Notes: generated from the letters alone by a model not told the origin. DNA of 64,000 bases from Bacteroidales bacterium (GCA_016928305.1 JAFGKY010000013.1:38658-102657), one strand, 5' to 3'. Shown: positions 1 to 10,000, numbered from the stretch's first letter. A program made the numbers and translations.

Positions 1-3000
1 CCGGGCAGGCTGAAACGACCTTCTCCATGTGAGACCCATATGCCTAAACGTGCTCCGATTAACGTACTGAACATGATCGTATTGCTATTGGTTATTTCAA
101 CGGTAAGAAATGCTGATTCGAATTTTTCTGATTCATTATGGCGCATGGCTGGGGCATTTTTTCCGTAATTCGTTATTAATCCAAGCTCAACCATTAGTTG
201 GCATCCATTGCAAACACCCAGACTAAGTGTATCCTTGCGTTTGTAAAAATTATCCAGTGCAATCCGGGCTTTTTCGTTATAGAGAAATGCTCCGGCCCAG
301 CCTTTTGCACTCCCAAGTACATCGGAATTAGAAAAACCACCCACAAAAACAATAAGGTTGATATCCTCAAGGGTCTCCCTTCCGGCAATCAGGTCAGTCA
401 TATGCACGTCTTTTACATCAAAACCTGCCAGATGCATAATGTAGGCCATTTCACGGTCGCCGTTTACACCCTTTTCACGAATTACAGCTGCTTTAAATCC
501 GGTAAATCCTATTCGCATAAGATCAATATTCAGCGAATCAGCTTTTCCTCTGAAATTATCAGGAAAGCGGAACCTAACGGGTTGCCTTTTATAATTTCTA
601 TATCTTTTTTCCGCAAGATTTATCCCGCATTGTTTACAGTCAAGAAGATATGAAGTTTTATACCACAGGTCCCTGTAATTTCTTATATCTAATGATTTCT
701 GGAAGGTATCTTTCTTTAGTTCAAGAGTATCCGATTGAACGGGATGACCTATATCGTAAAATAGAACGCCATTATTTTTCAACACTTTTAACGCTGGAGA
801 ATCCTCCATTACCTGGATTAGAATCCCCGGATTTTCACTGAGGAGTATCTTTATTATATCCTGTTCGGGTATAAGTGACAGATCAATATCAAGTCCAGTT
901 TGTTCACAGGAAAATGTCATCTCAAGCAAGGCAACAAGCATACCTCCTGCAGAAATATCATGGCCGGCCAGAATTTTTTCTGTCTCAATCAAGTGTTGAA
1001 CCGTATTGAATACGTTTTTAAAGTATTCCGGATTACTGACGGATGGAGTTTTTGTTCCCATTGCATTCATGACCTGTGCAAAGCAGCTTCCTCCCAAAGA
1101 AAATTCACAACCCGACATATCCATATAGATCAACCTGGAGTTGAATTCCGGCTTCAATACCGGTTCAATTGTTTTTCGAAAATCCGTTACTTCACATGCA
1201 GCTGAAATAATAACAGTCCCGGGTGAATATACCTTTTTGCCATCTGGATATTTCTGTGTCATGGATAAAGAATCCTTGCCAGTTGGTATATTGATACCTA
1301 GCGCTATAACAAAATCATTGGCTGCTTTAACAGCTGAATACAAACGAGCATCCTCTCCGGGATTCTTACATGGCCATACCCAGTTGGCACTTAGGGATAT
1401 TCCTGAAATACTTTTCTTAATAGGTGCCCATATTATATTGGTAAGTGCTTCTGCTATTGAAAGAATTGATCCGTTTTCAGGGCTTATAAGTCCTGCTACC
1501 GGGGCATGTCCAATAGCTGCAGCTATACCCTTGTAAGATGTGAAATCAAGGGCTGTAACAGCTACATTGTTTAATGGCAGCTGATAAATGCCACAGGTTT
1601 GTTGTTTTGCCACTCTTCCGGTAACTGAGCGGTCAACTTTATTGGTTAACCAGTCCTTGCAAGCAACACTTTCAAGCTGAAGGATATTTTCAATATATTC
1701 TTCCAGGTTTTCAACCGAGTAATTTAAGTCTGGAAATGTCCATGTTTTGGTTACATCACGCATTATCGTTTTTGGAGGACTTCCAAACATGTCCTTAAGT
1801 TGAAGGTCGATGGGTTTTGAACCGTCTTTCTCAATAAAAGTAAATTGATGATCTCCGGTAACCTTTCCTATTACATACATGGGTGCTCTTTCCCGTAAGG
1901 CAATTCGTTGAAGTAAAGGGATGGCATCTTCTTTCACTACCAATCCTATCCGTTCCTGTGATTCATTTCCAATAATCTCTTTTGCAGAAAGCGTAGGATC
2001 TCCAATGGGTAAAAGGGGAATTTCAATTATGCCCCCGGTTTGTTCAACCAGTTCTGAAAGGCAGTTTAAATGGCCGCCAGCGCCGTGATCGTGTATAGAT
2101 ATAATTGGATTATCTTCTGATTCAGCAAGTGCCCGAATTGCATTACACACTCTCTTTTGCATTTCAGGATTCGAACGTTGTACAGCATTTAGTTCTATTT
2201 GGTTATCATATTCACCCGTGGCAACCGAAGAAACAGCACCACCCCCTATACCAATACGATAATTATCACCGCCCAGCATCACAATTTTATCATCTTTTGC
2301 TGGCAAATCCTTTTGGGCATGTTCTGCATTACCATATCCGACACCTCCAGCCAGCATAACGACTTTATCGTAGGCAAAAAATTGATTATCAATACAATGT
2401 TCAAATGTTAAGACACTACCGCATATCAAGGGTTGCCCAAACTTATTTCCGAAGTCACTGGCTCCGTTTGAAGCTTTAATAAGTATCTGTTCAGGTGTTT
2501 GGTATAGCCATTTGCGTGGAGGGATATTTTTTTCCCATTTCCGGTTGCCCGATAATCTCGGATAGGCTGTCATATAAACAGCTGTGCCAGCCAGGGGAAT
2601 TGCACCGCGTCCACCGCCAAGCCGGTCACGGATTTCACCCCCGGTACCTGTAGCAGCACCATTAAATGGCTCGACCGTTGTGGGAAAATTATGCGTTTCA
2701 GCCTTTATGGACAATACGGCATTAATCTTCCGCAGGGTGAAGAAGTCCGGTTTGTCCTGTGCCGTAGGAGCAAATTGAAAAATTGCAGGTCCCTGAATAA
2801 ATGCACAATTGTCTTTGTAGGCAGAGATAACCTGATTCGGATGCCTGTGAGTGGTTTCCTTAATCAGTTGAAAGAGTGAAGATTCATTTTTAATGCCATT
2901 AATGATGAAAATACCATTAAAGATTTTATGCCTGCAATGTTCAGAATTAACTTGTGAGAATCCGAATATTTCGCTGTCAGTCAATGCTCTGCCCAGTCTA

Positions 3001-3437
3001 TCACTCAATGCTTCCAGGTACCGGATTTCTTCCTGATTAAGTGCAAGCCCTTCTTTCTTATTGTATGCAGCAATATCTAGAATGGCGATAACTGGGTCGG
3101 GAGTTTTTGAAACAGTAAAGATATCCTGGTTAAGCTCATCATAAACTGACTGAAGCATAGGATCATAGATCGGATCTTCATGAAATACCTGACTAAACTG
3201 TTCAATTCTTTCAACCCCCGAAGATCCCATATTTTGAATAATTTCAACTGCATTCGTGCTCCAGGGAGTAATCATTTCCTTACGCGGGCCAACATAAATT
3301 CCTGGTATGGATTCTGCATGGCAGAGTTCAGCCTTACCAAACAACCACAAAAGTTTTTCAATATCATTTTCAGAAAGTGTTTCATGAACCTTGACTGCAT
3401 AAACCAACTGGTTTTCTTTTTGGAAGAATAATATCAT
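1..3437 (-). CDS. purL: Phosphoribosylformylglycinamidine synthase, 3' end cut by window edge
   Basis: Large single-chain PurL, which converts FGAR to FGAM with glutamine and ATP in cytoplasmic purine synthesis. About 1145 residues are visible from ATG (MILFFQKENQ). The frame runs to the left edge without a stop, so the C-terminus is missing. The glutaminase part is recognisable: FVGGFSNSDVLGSAKGWA followed by the nucleophile motif GVCNGCQ, with the nucleophile Cys near residue 1076 in the same frame as the start, so there is no net frameshift. The His/Glu of the triad would lie outside the window. An exact TAnnTTTG box lies 44 bp upstream of the ATG. The long N-terminal ATPase region fits the large (about 1200 residue) form rather than the split PurL/PurQ/PurS form. 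Confidence 0.93.
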   Translation of the reverse strand, partial: MILFFQKENQLVYAVKVHETLSENDIEKLLWLFGKAELCHAESIPGIYVGPRKEMITPWSTNAVEIIQNMGSSGVERIEQFSQVFHEDPIYDPMLQSVYDELNQDIFTVSKTPDPVIAILDIAAYNKKEGLALNQEEIRYLEALSDRLGRALTDSEIFGFSQVNSEHCRHKIFNGIFIINGIKNESSLFQLIKETTHRHPNQVISAYKDNCAFIQGPAIFQFAPTAQDKPDFFTLRKINAVLSIKAETHNFPTTVEPFNGAATGTGGEIRDRLGGGRGAIPLAGTAVYMTAYPRLSGNRKWEKNIPPRKWLYQTPEQILIKASNGASDFGNKFGQPLICGSVLTFEHCIDNQFFAYDKVVMLAGGVGYGNAEHAQKDLPAKDDKIVMLGGDNYRIGIGGGAVSSVATGEYDNQIELNAVQRSNPEMQKRVCNAIRALAESEDNPIISIHDHGAGGHLNCLSELVEQTGGIIEIPLLPIGDPTLSAKEIIGNESQERIGLVVKEDAIPLLQRIALRERAPMYVIGKVTGDHQFTFIEKDGSKPIDLQLKDMFGSPPKTIMRDVTKTWTFPDLNYSVENLEEYIENILQLESVACKDWLTNKVDRSVTGRVAKQQTCGIYQLPLNNVAVTALDFTSYKGIAAAIGHAPVAGLISPENGSILSIAEALTNIIWAPIKKSISGISLSANWVWPCKNPGEDARLYSAVKAANDFVIALGINIPTGKDSLSMTQKYPDGKKVYSPGTVIISAACEVTDFRKTIEPVLKPEFNSRLIYMDMSGCEFSLGGSCFAQVMNAMGTKTPSVSNPEYFKNVFNTVQHLIETEKILAGHDISAGGMLVALLEMTFSCEQTGLDIDLSLIPEQDIIKILLSENPGILIQVMEDSPALKVLKNNGVLFYDIGHPVQSDTLELKKDTFQKSLDIRNYRDLWYKTSYLLDCKQCGINLAEKRYRNYKRQPVRFRFPDNFRGKADSLNIDLMRIGFTGFKAAVIREKGVNGDREMAYIMHLAGFDVKDVHMTDLIAGRETLEDINLIVFVGGFSNSDVLGSAKGWAGAFLYNEKARIALDNFYKRKDTLSLGVCNGCQLMVELGLITNYGKNAPAMRHNESEKFESAFLTVEITNSNTIMFSTLIGARLGIWVSHGEGRFSLP

Positions 3438-3480
3438 AGATTATGGAATAATGTTGAGAAAGCTCTGCATAAGCCTTATG

Positions 3481-3488
3481 CAAAAGTA
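3481..3488 (-). promoter_or_regulatory. Predicted -7 box of purL
   Basis: TACTTTTG on the minus strand matches the Bacteroidota -7 consensus TAnnTTTG. It lies 44 bp before the purL ATG. No well-spaced -33 TTTG was found. Confidence 0.4.
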
Positions 3489-3625
3489 AAAAATAACATG
3501 ACAAAAATGAGACGAAGCTGACTATATTGTTAACACGATATTAAGAAGAAAGTACGATTACCAACGAATCCATTTGCAAAACAATAGCCAGCATGTTGCA
3601 GAAAGCAAATGAAGAATGAGAAAGA

Positions 3626-4993
3626 CTAAAACTTCAGTATTTTTTCTACCTTTTTCTTTCTCAGGTATGAAACAATTATGCGTTGCACATCACGGTTATC
3701 TTTATAATGTTGTATATACTCATCCAATTCAGACAGATACCGCAAATCAGCATCAACCGGGAAATAACCAAATCCAATAAACCTACCGTTTTCAATTTTT
3801 ACAGCCGATTTTTCTTCGTTATTTCTGCCTTTATCAATAATAAAAAAATTTTGTCTTTCGTAATGGAAGGCGTTAAAAATCCTTTGTGCACGCTGGTTGT
3901 AACTCAAGGTGTCCTCCTTTTGAATACAGGCTCCTTTGCATTCATTTAACGGGTAATAGAAGCAGGCACCCGCTGCATCGTAAAGTCCTGATAACTTCTG
4001 ACACAAATGATTGATCTTAACCTGCCGGTGCATCTCTTCTCTGGCTTCCCTCACGCTTCTGAAACTGGTGATCGGCAATCCGGATTTTTCTGTGTTTTTA
4101 TCGATTTTGAAACAAGTATAACCATTGGTGTTGGTATAAGAATAGAGTCCGTAAGTAAAAACAGACCAACGTTGAGATCTGTTGTACAAAGGTTTATGTT
4201 TCTTTATTTCGTCTGATTCTTTAAGTAATGCAATCAATTCACTGCCGGTTATTTCTATACCAATTGTGACGATACTTTCTTTCATTTGCAAAGCTCGTTG
4301 GCTGGAGTTATTGCTAAGGTGGGAAAGCACTCTTTTATGCAAGTTCCTGCTTTTTCCGATATAGATTACATTGTTATGATCATCCAGAAAATAATATACA
4401 CCGGTCTCCTCAGGAATTGATAAAAGTTGTTTCTTGTTGAAATCAGGATGCAGACCACGGAATAATGTTTCTTCATTCTCCTCAAACAGTTTGTTGCTTT
4501 TTTCTAACCGGATGAGATAATCGAATAGTCGCGCTGTAGCAAGGGCATCACCGGCCGCTCTGTGCCGATTCTGAATATATATATTGAGTTCATTACATAT
4601 TTTTCCCAGGCTATAGGATCTAAGTCCGGGGATAAGCTTTCTGCTAAGCCTTACCGTACAAAGCTGATGACGTTTAAATTCATAGCCCAGCTGTTTAAAT
4701 TCGCTTTTAATAAAGCTGTAATCAAAACTGGCATTATGTGCCACGAAAATCCTGCCATCCGTTAATTCTACGATTTCTTTTGCAACCTCGTAAAACTTAG
4801 GTGCTGTAGCAACCATTTCATTGGTAATACCGGTAAGTGATGTTATATAAAACGGAATTTCTTTCTCGGGATTAATCAGTGTTGAATATTCCTTTACAAC
4901 TTTTTCGCCGTCATATAGTAAAATAGCAATCTCGGTAATTTTTTCCGTATGCGGACTGCTCCCTGTAGTCTCGATATCAACAATGGCATACAT
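3626..4993 (-). CDS. DEDDh 3'-5' exonuclease fused to GIY-YIG nuclease domain
   Basis: A 455-residue protein with two nuclease modules. Residues 1-160 form a DnaQ/epsilon-like exonuclease: DIETTG (D6, E8), HNASFD (D91) and HRAAGD (H144, D149) supply the DEDDh residues. Residues about 195-275 form a GIY-YIG domain of the UvrC/Cho type: GVYYF at 198, VIYIG at 209, then GKSRNLHKR. A C-terminal part of about 180 residues is unassigned and carries several cysteines. Similar fusions are usually annotated as DNA polymerase III epsilon subunit, but the GIY-YIG half points to DNA repair (incision plus trimming) rather than replicative proofreading. The gene is monocistronic. Confidence 0.85.
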   Translation of the reverse strand: MYAIVDIETTGSSPHTEKITEIAILLYDGEKVVKEYSTLINPEKEIPFYITSLTGITNEMVATAPKFYEVAKEIVELTDGRIFVAHNASFDYSFIKSEFKQLGYEFKRHQLCTVRLSRKLIPGLRSYSLGKICNELNIYIQNRHRAAGDALATARLFDYLIRLEKSNKLFEENEETLFRGLHPDFNKKQLLSIPEETGVYYFLDDHNNVIYIGKSRNLHKRVLSHLSNNSSQRALQMKESIVTIGIEITGSELIALLKESDEIKKHKPLYNRSQRWSVFTYGLYSYTNTNGYTCFKIDKNTEKSGLPITSFRSVREAREEMHRQVKINHLCQKLSGLYDAAGACFYYPLNECKGACIQKEDTLSYNQRAQRIFNAFHYERQNFFIIDKGRNNEEKSAVKIENGRFIGFGYFPVDADLRYLSELDEYIQHYKDNRDVQRIIVSYLRKKKVEKILKF

Positions 4994-5162
4994 GAATTAA
5001 AGATAGAGGAAATGTAAATGCAGCAAATATTTTTTTACCGGAATTTTTTTTTCTTATATTTATATAAGTTTTTTTTCAATGGATTCTTCTGTATTTTTGA
5101 TGAATGATTAAAATCATACGATTTAAAACACAATAAAAAAGTTATATCAATAAAATTTTCTA

Positions 5163-5170
5163 TATTTTTG
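5163..5170 (+). promoter_or_regulatory. Predicted -7 box
   Basis: TATTTTTG matches TAnnTTTG and lies 60 bp before the ATG of the 158-residue hypothetical gene. The rest of 4994-5229 is AT-rich with nothing else recognisable. Confidence 0.35.
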
Positions 5171-5229
5171 CAGGCTGAAAGAAAAATATCCTGAATATTA
5201 AAGGGTTGATATAAACAAATAAATACCTT

Positions 5230-5706
5230 ATGAGAAAAAACGAGACGTTGGAAGAGATGGTAATGCGGCGCAACAAAAGGCTAAAAAGTCTTTTTTCGAG
5301 ATTTGGGATCAATGTCAGACTTGTTGGGGATGAAAACAAACCGGCTGTCATTAAAGATGAATCAATAGTACTATCCTGTTATGTAAAAAACTTTGATTTG
5401 CATTTTACAAAAGAACCTTTCAGTGATGAAATCATAAAAACTATAAAGCTTAAGCAGGAACCCGAGATAACAAAGTTTGAGCTGATTGAGGTTATGGAGT
5501 TGTGCAAACACAGGCCTGTTTTTAAAGTTAAACTGGCCGGATCGGATTTGTATCTGGTAGGATATAACTATCTTAATTCAGAGGATGCCGTTGGTCGCTA
5601 TCCGGTTTTTGCCAAGCATAAACCCAAAGTATATTTTGATTATGAATATGCGCAAAGTGTTGCTGAGAACCTTCAAACGGATGGATATTCTGTTGTGATT
5701 GAATAA
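5230..5706 (+). CDS. Hypothetical protein, 158 aa
   Basis: I do not recognise this protein. It is soluble, with no signal peptide or membrane segment. The N-terminus is strongly basic (MRKNETLEEMVMRRNKRLK) and could bind nucleic acid or a membrane surface. The middle alternates charged and hydrophobic residues in a mixed alpha/beta pattern, and the last 30 residues include YFDYEYAQSVAENLQ. A promoter box precedes it and a strong terminator follows, so it appears to be a single-gene unit. Codon use resembles that of the neighbours. It is real on grounds of length and flanking signals; the function is unknown. Confidence 0.75.
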   Translation: MRKNETLEEMVMRRNKRLKSLFSRFGINVRLVGDENKPAVIKDESIVLSCYVKNFDLHFTKEPFSDEIIKTIKLKQEPEITKFELIEVMELCKHRPVFKVKLAGSDLYLVGYNYLNSEDAVGRYPVFAKHKPKVYFDYEYAQSVAENLQTDGYSVVIE

Positions 5707-5731
5707 TAAATTTTGAGACGATAAGAAATTC

Positions 5732-5765
5732 AGGCCGTCCTGCTTTTGAGACGGCCTTTTTTGTA
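5732..5765 (+). terminator. Rho-independent terminator
   Basis: Perfect 8-bp stem AGGCCGTC/GACGGCCT with a 10-nt loop, followed by a run of T. It ends the transcript of the 158-residue hypothetical gene. Confidence 0.85.
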
Positions 5766-5821
5766 AAAATTAAATAATTAAGGTAATTTTAATAGGGAGA
5801 ATATAATTACACGGGTCAGTC

Positions 5822-8095
5822 ATGCATCGAAAACCTGCTGTGGGTGGAAAAAATTCAGAAGATGTCGATATCCTGTCAATTGCCCTTGAACAAAGTGCAA
5901 ATGTGGTTGTTATAACCGATCCTGATGGTAATATTGAATACGTAAACCGGGCATTTACAGTAACAACAGGATATCGGTTCGATGAAGTATTGGGAAAAAA
6001 TCCCAGGATTTTAAAATCTGGCTTTCAATCCAGTATTTTTTATAAGCATCTCTGGAATACGATAACAAGCGGTAAACAATGGCAGGGAGAATTTCAGAAC
6101 ATAAACAAACAGGGTGAAATCTATTGGGAAAATGCTACCATCACACCGGTAAAGAATAACAAAGGGGAGATAATTCGTTATATTGCCATTAAAGAAAATA
6201 TTACAGGCCGAAAACATGCTGAGGATGCCCTTAAACAAAGTGAGGAAAAATACCGGACACTCATTGTCAATATCCCCGGCGTCATATACCGCTGTGCTAA
6301 TGACAGAGAATGGACAATGCATTATATCAGCAATGCCATTGAAGATTTGACAGGATATAAACCTGATGATTTTATCAATAACCATAAAAGGGGTTTTGCC
6401 AGTATCATCCATCCTGATGACAGAGAACGTGTTAATGATACTATTACCATTGGTATAGAGAACTTTCAGCAATACAGTATTGAATATAGAATCATTACAC
6501 ATAAGAATTCCATAAAGTGGGTTACTGAAACCGGAAGGCCTGTTTATAACGAGGCAGGTGAAATTATCTGGCTTGACGGTGTTATTTTTGATATTACAGA
6601 ACGTGTGCATGTACTTGAAGAGTATAAAAAAGCTAAGTCTGCTGCCGAAGAAGCAAACAAGGCAAAAAGTGAATTTCTGGCCAATATTAGCCATGAAATA
6701 CGTACACCCTTAAATTCTGTACTTGGATTTACCGATTTACTGGAAGACACCATAACTCAGGAAACCGAGAGAGAATACCTTGAAGCCATCAAAACGAGTG
6801 GAAAAAATCTGCTAACCCTCATCAACGATTTGCTGGATCTTTCAAAAATAGAGGCAGGCAAACTCTCACTTCATTATGAATTTATCGATCTGAAGAAGCT
6901 GATGGAAGAAATAAAGCAGATTTTTTCCCTTCGGATCATTCAGAAAGGTCTGCAATATCATGAATCGATTGATCCGATGTTCCCGCACTATATTTATTCC
7001 GACGAATCAAGACTGAGGCAAATTCTAATCAACCTGGTAGGTAACGCAGTTAAATTTACACAAAACGGTAGCATCACATTGAAAATTGAATACGAGAAGG
7101 GATCCGGATCAAATACCATCAACATGAAAATATCCGTTATTGATACTGGTATTGGTATTCCTGAAGAATCGTATGATATTATTTTCGAATCTTTCCGACA
7201 ACATTCCAAACTGGATACACGGAAATACGAAGGTACCGGACTCGGGCTCTCCATTACGAAAAAGCTGGTTGAAGCGTTAAGCGGTACGATTTTCTTTGAA
7301 AGCGTTGTAGGCAAAGGAAGTAATTTCAGTGTTGTTTTTCCTGCAGTTTTAGCACAAGGGGATATCGTGTCTGATTTAACCGGAGATGAAATCAGTAAGA
7401 CAATTGTGAAAAAGGACAAAATCCTGCTTCAGGACTTTACCGGTAGATTTATTACAGACTATAAGGATTTCATGCCCGGGTTTGATTTTATTGAGTTCTT
7501 TAGTTTTTATAGAAATCCGGTGTTAACAAACGATGAGATAATGGCTGTATTTGTCGTGACGGGTCTTGATCATAGCATTATAAATCAAAAGCTTCACTAT
7601 TTTAAAGAACATGATCTTCTAAAAGATCTGCCCCTGGTATTGTTGACAGAGACACATAGTACACAAATACAGGAAGAAGCTAAGAAAATTGTCGACCTCA
7701 TTATTTCAATGCCTGCTGAGGTACAGACTATGATGAAAAGTATTAACCAGCTGGTAAAAAAATTCGGCAAAGTTCGGCGAAAGTCAATTGTTGAGCATAC
7801 AAAAGAAAATATTCCGGAACAAGCCTTAACAAATCCTATTATTACGGAATTACAGACCGATCTATATTCTCAATGGGAAGGCTTTCAGAAGAAGCAACCA
7901 TTGAAAGAAATACGAAATTTTGCCAATCGGATCAGAGAAATTGGAGAGACTACCCGGATTGATTTTCTATATGAATACGGTAATGCTGTGGTAACCGCAA
8001 TAAATGAATTTAACATTGAAGCAATGCGCGAAAAACTTGCTCAATTTCCAGGCATTATTAACAAACTTGCAAAAACAAGGAATGAATTCAGCTGA
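5822..8095 (+). CDS. PAS-PAS sensor histidine kinase with degenerate receiver and HPt-like tail
   Basis: A 757-residue kinase without predicted membrane segments. In order: PAS/PAC about 15-135; a second PAS/PAC about 145-265; HisKA with phosphoacceptor H291 in SHEIRTP; and HATPase_c with the N-box (NLVGNAVKF), DTGIGI and GTGLGLSI. Residues about 525-650 read like a receiver (AVFVVT, LVLLTE, SMPAEV) but lack the phospho-acceptor Asp at the usual strand end. The last 90 residues resemble the helical tail of hybrid kinases but lack the HPt histidine. Its 3' end overlaps the next kinase by 14 bp, so the two are likely translationally coupled and may act in one relay. The PAS domains suggest a small ligand or redox input; the signal is unknown. 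Confidence 0.88.
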   Translation: MHRKPAVGGKNSEDVDILSIALEQSANVVVITDPDGNIEYVNRAFTVTTGYRFDEVLGKNPRILKSGFQSSIFYKHLWNTITSGKQWQGEFQNINKQGEIYWENATITPVKNNKGEIIRYIAIKENITGRKHAEDALKQSEEKYRTLIVNIPGVIYRCANDREWTMHYISNAIEDLTGYKPDDFINNHKRGFASIIHPDDRERVNDTITIGIENFQQYSIEYRIITHKNSIKWVTETGRPVYNEAGEIIWLDGVIFDITERVHVLEEYKKAKSAAEEANKAKSEFLANISHEIRTPLNSVLGFTDLLEDTITQETEREYLEAIKTSGKNLLTLINDLLDLSKIEAGKLSLHYEFIDLKKLMEEIKQIFSLRIIQKGLQYHESIDPMFPHYIYSDESRLRQILINLVGNAVKFTQNGSITLKIEYEKGSGSNTINMKISVIDTGIGIPEESYDIIFESFRQHSKLDTRKYEGTGLGLSITKKLVEALSGTIFFESVVGKGSNFSVVFPAVLAQGDIVSDLTGDEISKTIVKKDKILLQDFTGRFITDYKDFMPGFDFIEFFSFYRNPVLTNDEIMAVFVVTGLDHSIINQKLHYFKEHDLLKDLPLVLLTETHSTQIQEEAKKIVDLIISMPAEVQTMMKSINQLVKKFGKVRRKSIVEHTKENIPEQALTNPIITELQTDLYSQWEGFQKKQPLKEIRNFANRIREIGETTRIDFLYEYGNAVVTAINEFNIEAMREKLAQFPGIINKLAKTRNEFS

Positions 8096-9176
8096 TCCCA
8101 GTATTTTAATCGTGGATGATATGCCTAAAAATATTCAGCTTTTAGGCAGTATCCTGAAGAATGAATCTATCGATATAGAATTTGCCACCAGTGGAAAAGA
8201 GGCATTGGAATGGCTACAGTCAAGACATTTCGATCTGGTATTGCTTGATATTATGATGCCGGAGATGGATGGCTTTGAAGTGTGCAGGAAAATCAAGGAA
8301 AATCCGGATACAACCGATATCGCTGTAATTTTTATCACGGCAAAGACCGATATTCAGAGTGTTATTCAGGGATTTGAGATCGGAGCCGTTGATTACCTGA
8401 CGAAACCTTTTAATAAAAATGAACTAGTCGCCAGGGTCAGAACACACCTGACACTGCAGCGGCAGAAAAGAATGCTGGAACAGAATAATGCACTGAAAAA
8501 CAAGATCTTTTCTATCATCGGCCACGACTTACGTAATCCAGTTGGAAACATTAAGACATACATCGATGCATTTCTTATCTCAGGAATGGAAGTAAGCGAT
8601 GAGGTCAGATTCTTGCTGAAAGATGTTTCAATTCTCTCTGAACAAGCTTTTTCCTTGCTTGATAACCTGTTGCTTTGGGCTAAAAACCAGTCGGGGGTCT
8701 TAACAAGTAAACCCGTCAGAACAGATATCACTGAAATCATAAACAATGCAGTTCATATGGTTCAGAATCAGGCTGACAATAAAATGATCTCTATTCATAA
8801 ACTTCCGATGAAAAAAATGGAAGCCTTTTTTGATCCCGAGCAAATTGCCATAGTCCTTCGCAACCTCTTATGGAATGCAGTGAAATTTACCCCGAAAGGA
8901 GGAGAAATTTTTGTCAGTGCTGATATAGTAAGTGACAGAGACAAATCTTTTGTCAACGTTGAAGTTATTGACAATGGAATAGGTATTAACACTGAAGATC
9001 AGAAAAAACTGTTTGATTCACGTCATCATTATACTACTTACGGAACCAATAACGAAAAGGGATCAGGATTAGGTCTTCATCTTTGCAGGGAGTTCATAGA
9101 GATGAATGGAGGATCGATTGGGGTTCACAGTGAACCGGGCAAGGGAAGCACATTTTTCTTTGCACTCCCGATATAG
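8082..9176 (+). CDS. Response regulator-histidine kinase (REC-HisKA-HATPase)
   Basis: A 364-residue protein with an N-terminal receiver: ILIVDD (D12, D13), phospho-acceptor D56 in LLDIMMP, and K108 in YLTKPF. A short helix leads to HisKA with H148 in IIGHDLRNP, then HATPase_c with NAVKFTP, DNGIGI and GSGLGL. The chosen ATG (MNSADP) sits behind an AAGGA-like sequence inside the end of the upstream kinase gene; an in-frame extension further upstream would encode only shadow sequence. The receiver probably accepts phosphate, perhaps from H291 of the upstream kinase, and controls this kinase. There is no DNA-binding output domain, so the final target lies elsewhere. Confidence 0.88.
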   Translation: MNSADPSILIVDDMPKNIQLLGSILKNESIDIEFATSGKEALEWLQSRHFDLVLLDIMMPEMDGFEVCRKIKENPDTTDIAVIFITAKTDIQSVIQGFEIGAVDYLTKPFNKNELVARVRTHLTLQRQKRMLEQNNALKNKIFSIIGHDLRNPVGNIKTYIDAFLISGMEVSDEVRFLLKDVSILSEQAFSLLDNLLLWAKNQSGVLTSKPVRTDITEIINNAVHMVQNQADNKMISIHKLPMKKMEAFFDPEQIAIVLRNLLWNAVKFTPKGGEIFVSADIVSDRDKSFVNVEVIDNGIGINTEDQKKLFDSRHHYTTYGTNNEKGSGLGLHLCREFIEMNGGSIGVHSEPGKGSTFFFALPI

Positions 9177-9366
9177 CCTTTATAGATTTTTCAGTTTATT
9201 GGCCTGCATACCTTTCATTTGAGTTTATTTGTGTCTTTTCACAAGCTTCTTTTAACCCGATCATTCTGCTTTTTACCGGTTTCTTTCCCACGTTCACCGA
9301 ATTCCGGAATGAGAATGATTACATCTTCAATACTTTTAATGCAGAATTGTTAAACATCTAATTCAA

Positions 9367-9903
9367 ATGAAAATGAGCAGCAGTGTTTTTTGGGGAATTA
9401 TTCTGATCCTCATCGGATTAAGCCTTATATTAAAGGTGGCTTTTAACGTGGACTTTCCTTTTTTTAAGTTATTATTTGCCTTTTTCCTGATATACCTGGG
9501 AATACGGATCTTTATTGGAAAGGATTTCCGTTTATTTTCCGAGGTAAATGATGAACAAACGGTGATCTTCAGCCATCGTACGATCACACATGTGGAAAAC
9601 GGAAGAGAGTATAATATAATTTTCGGATATGGAGTATTTGATTTACGTAAATTACAATATTCTCAGGATGAGCAACTAAGTATCAAGCTGAACACAGTTT
9701 TTGGCAACACTGAAATGTTGATTAACGATACCCTTCCATTGGAAATTGAAGCTCATACTGTTTTTGCAGGATGCAAGATGCCCGATGGGAACGCTACCGC
9801 ATTCGGAGAGGCAAAATACAGGGATACAAGCAATAGCAATGTACCGCTTTTAAGAATTGAATCCAATACGATCTTCGGAGGTTTCCTGGCAAGGAAACTG
9901 TAG
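9367..9903 (+). CDS. LiaF-like membrane protein
   Basis: 178 residues. Two hydrophobic segments near the N-terminus (about 8-26 and 33-50) match the LiaF transmembrane domain (FWGIILILIGLSLIL, then LIYLGIRIF). The C-terminal half is a beta-rich repeat domain resembling the cell-wall-active antibiotic response domain (DUF2154-like), with repeated patterns such as NTVFG and NTIFGG. In Gram-positive bacteria LiaF-family proteins inhibit a cell-envelope stress kinase. Here it follows two sensor kinases, but a gap of 190 bp argues against one operon. A second ATG two codons in is possible. Confidence 0.7.
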   Translation: MKMSSSVFWGIILILIGLSLILKVAFNVDFPFFKLLFAFFLIYLGIRIFIGKDFRLFSEVNDEQTVIFSHRTITHVENGREYNIIFGYGVFDLRKLQYSQDEQLSIKLNTVFGNTEMLINDTLPLEIEAHTVFAGCKMPDGNATAFGEAKYRDTSNSNVPLLRIESNTIFGGFLARKL

Positions 9904-9950
9904 ATAGGAACTGAGAACATGAAAATCTGCCAGGCAGTCGATTGTTTTTA

Positions 9951-10000
9951 TTGTGCAACACAGCTCTATTTATGATATTTATAAACAGAGTGTTGCACAA
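9951..10000. terminator. Long inverted repeat between convergent genes
   Basis: Perfect 11-bp arms TTGTGCAACAC/GTGTTGCACAA enclose 28 nt with a weaker inner pairing (TCT/AGA). A moderately T-rich stretch follows on the plus strand. It lies between the LiaF-like gene and the convergent arfB-like gene, so a terminator is the simplest reading; the arms could also be a protein-binding palindrome. Confidence 0.45.

Noticed and set aside
6011..6694. 227-codon minus-strand frame inside the first sensor kinase
   Set aside because: Antisense shadow of PAS domains, low-complexity translation.
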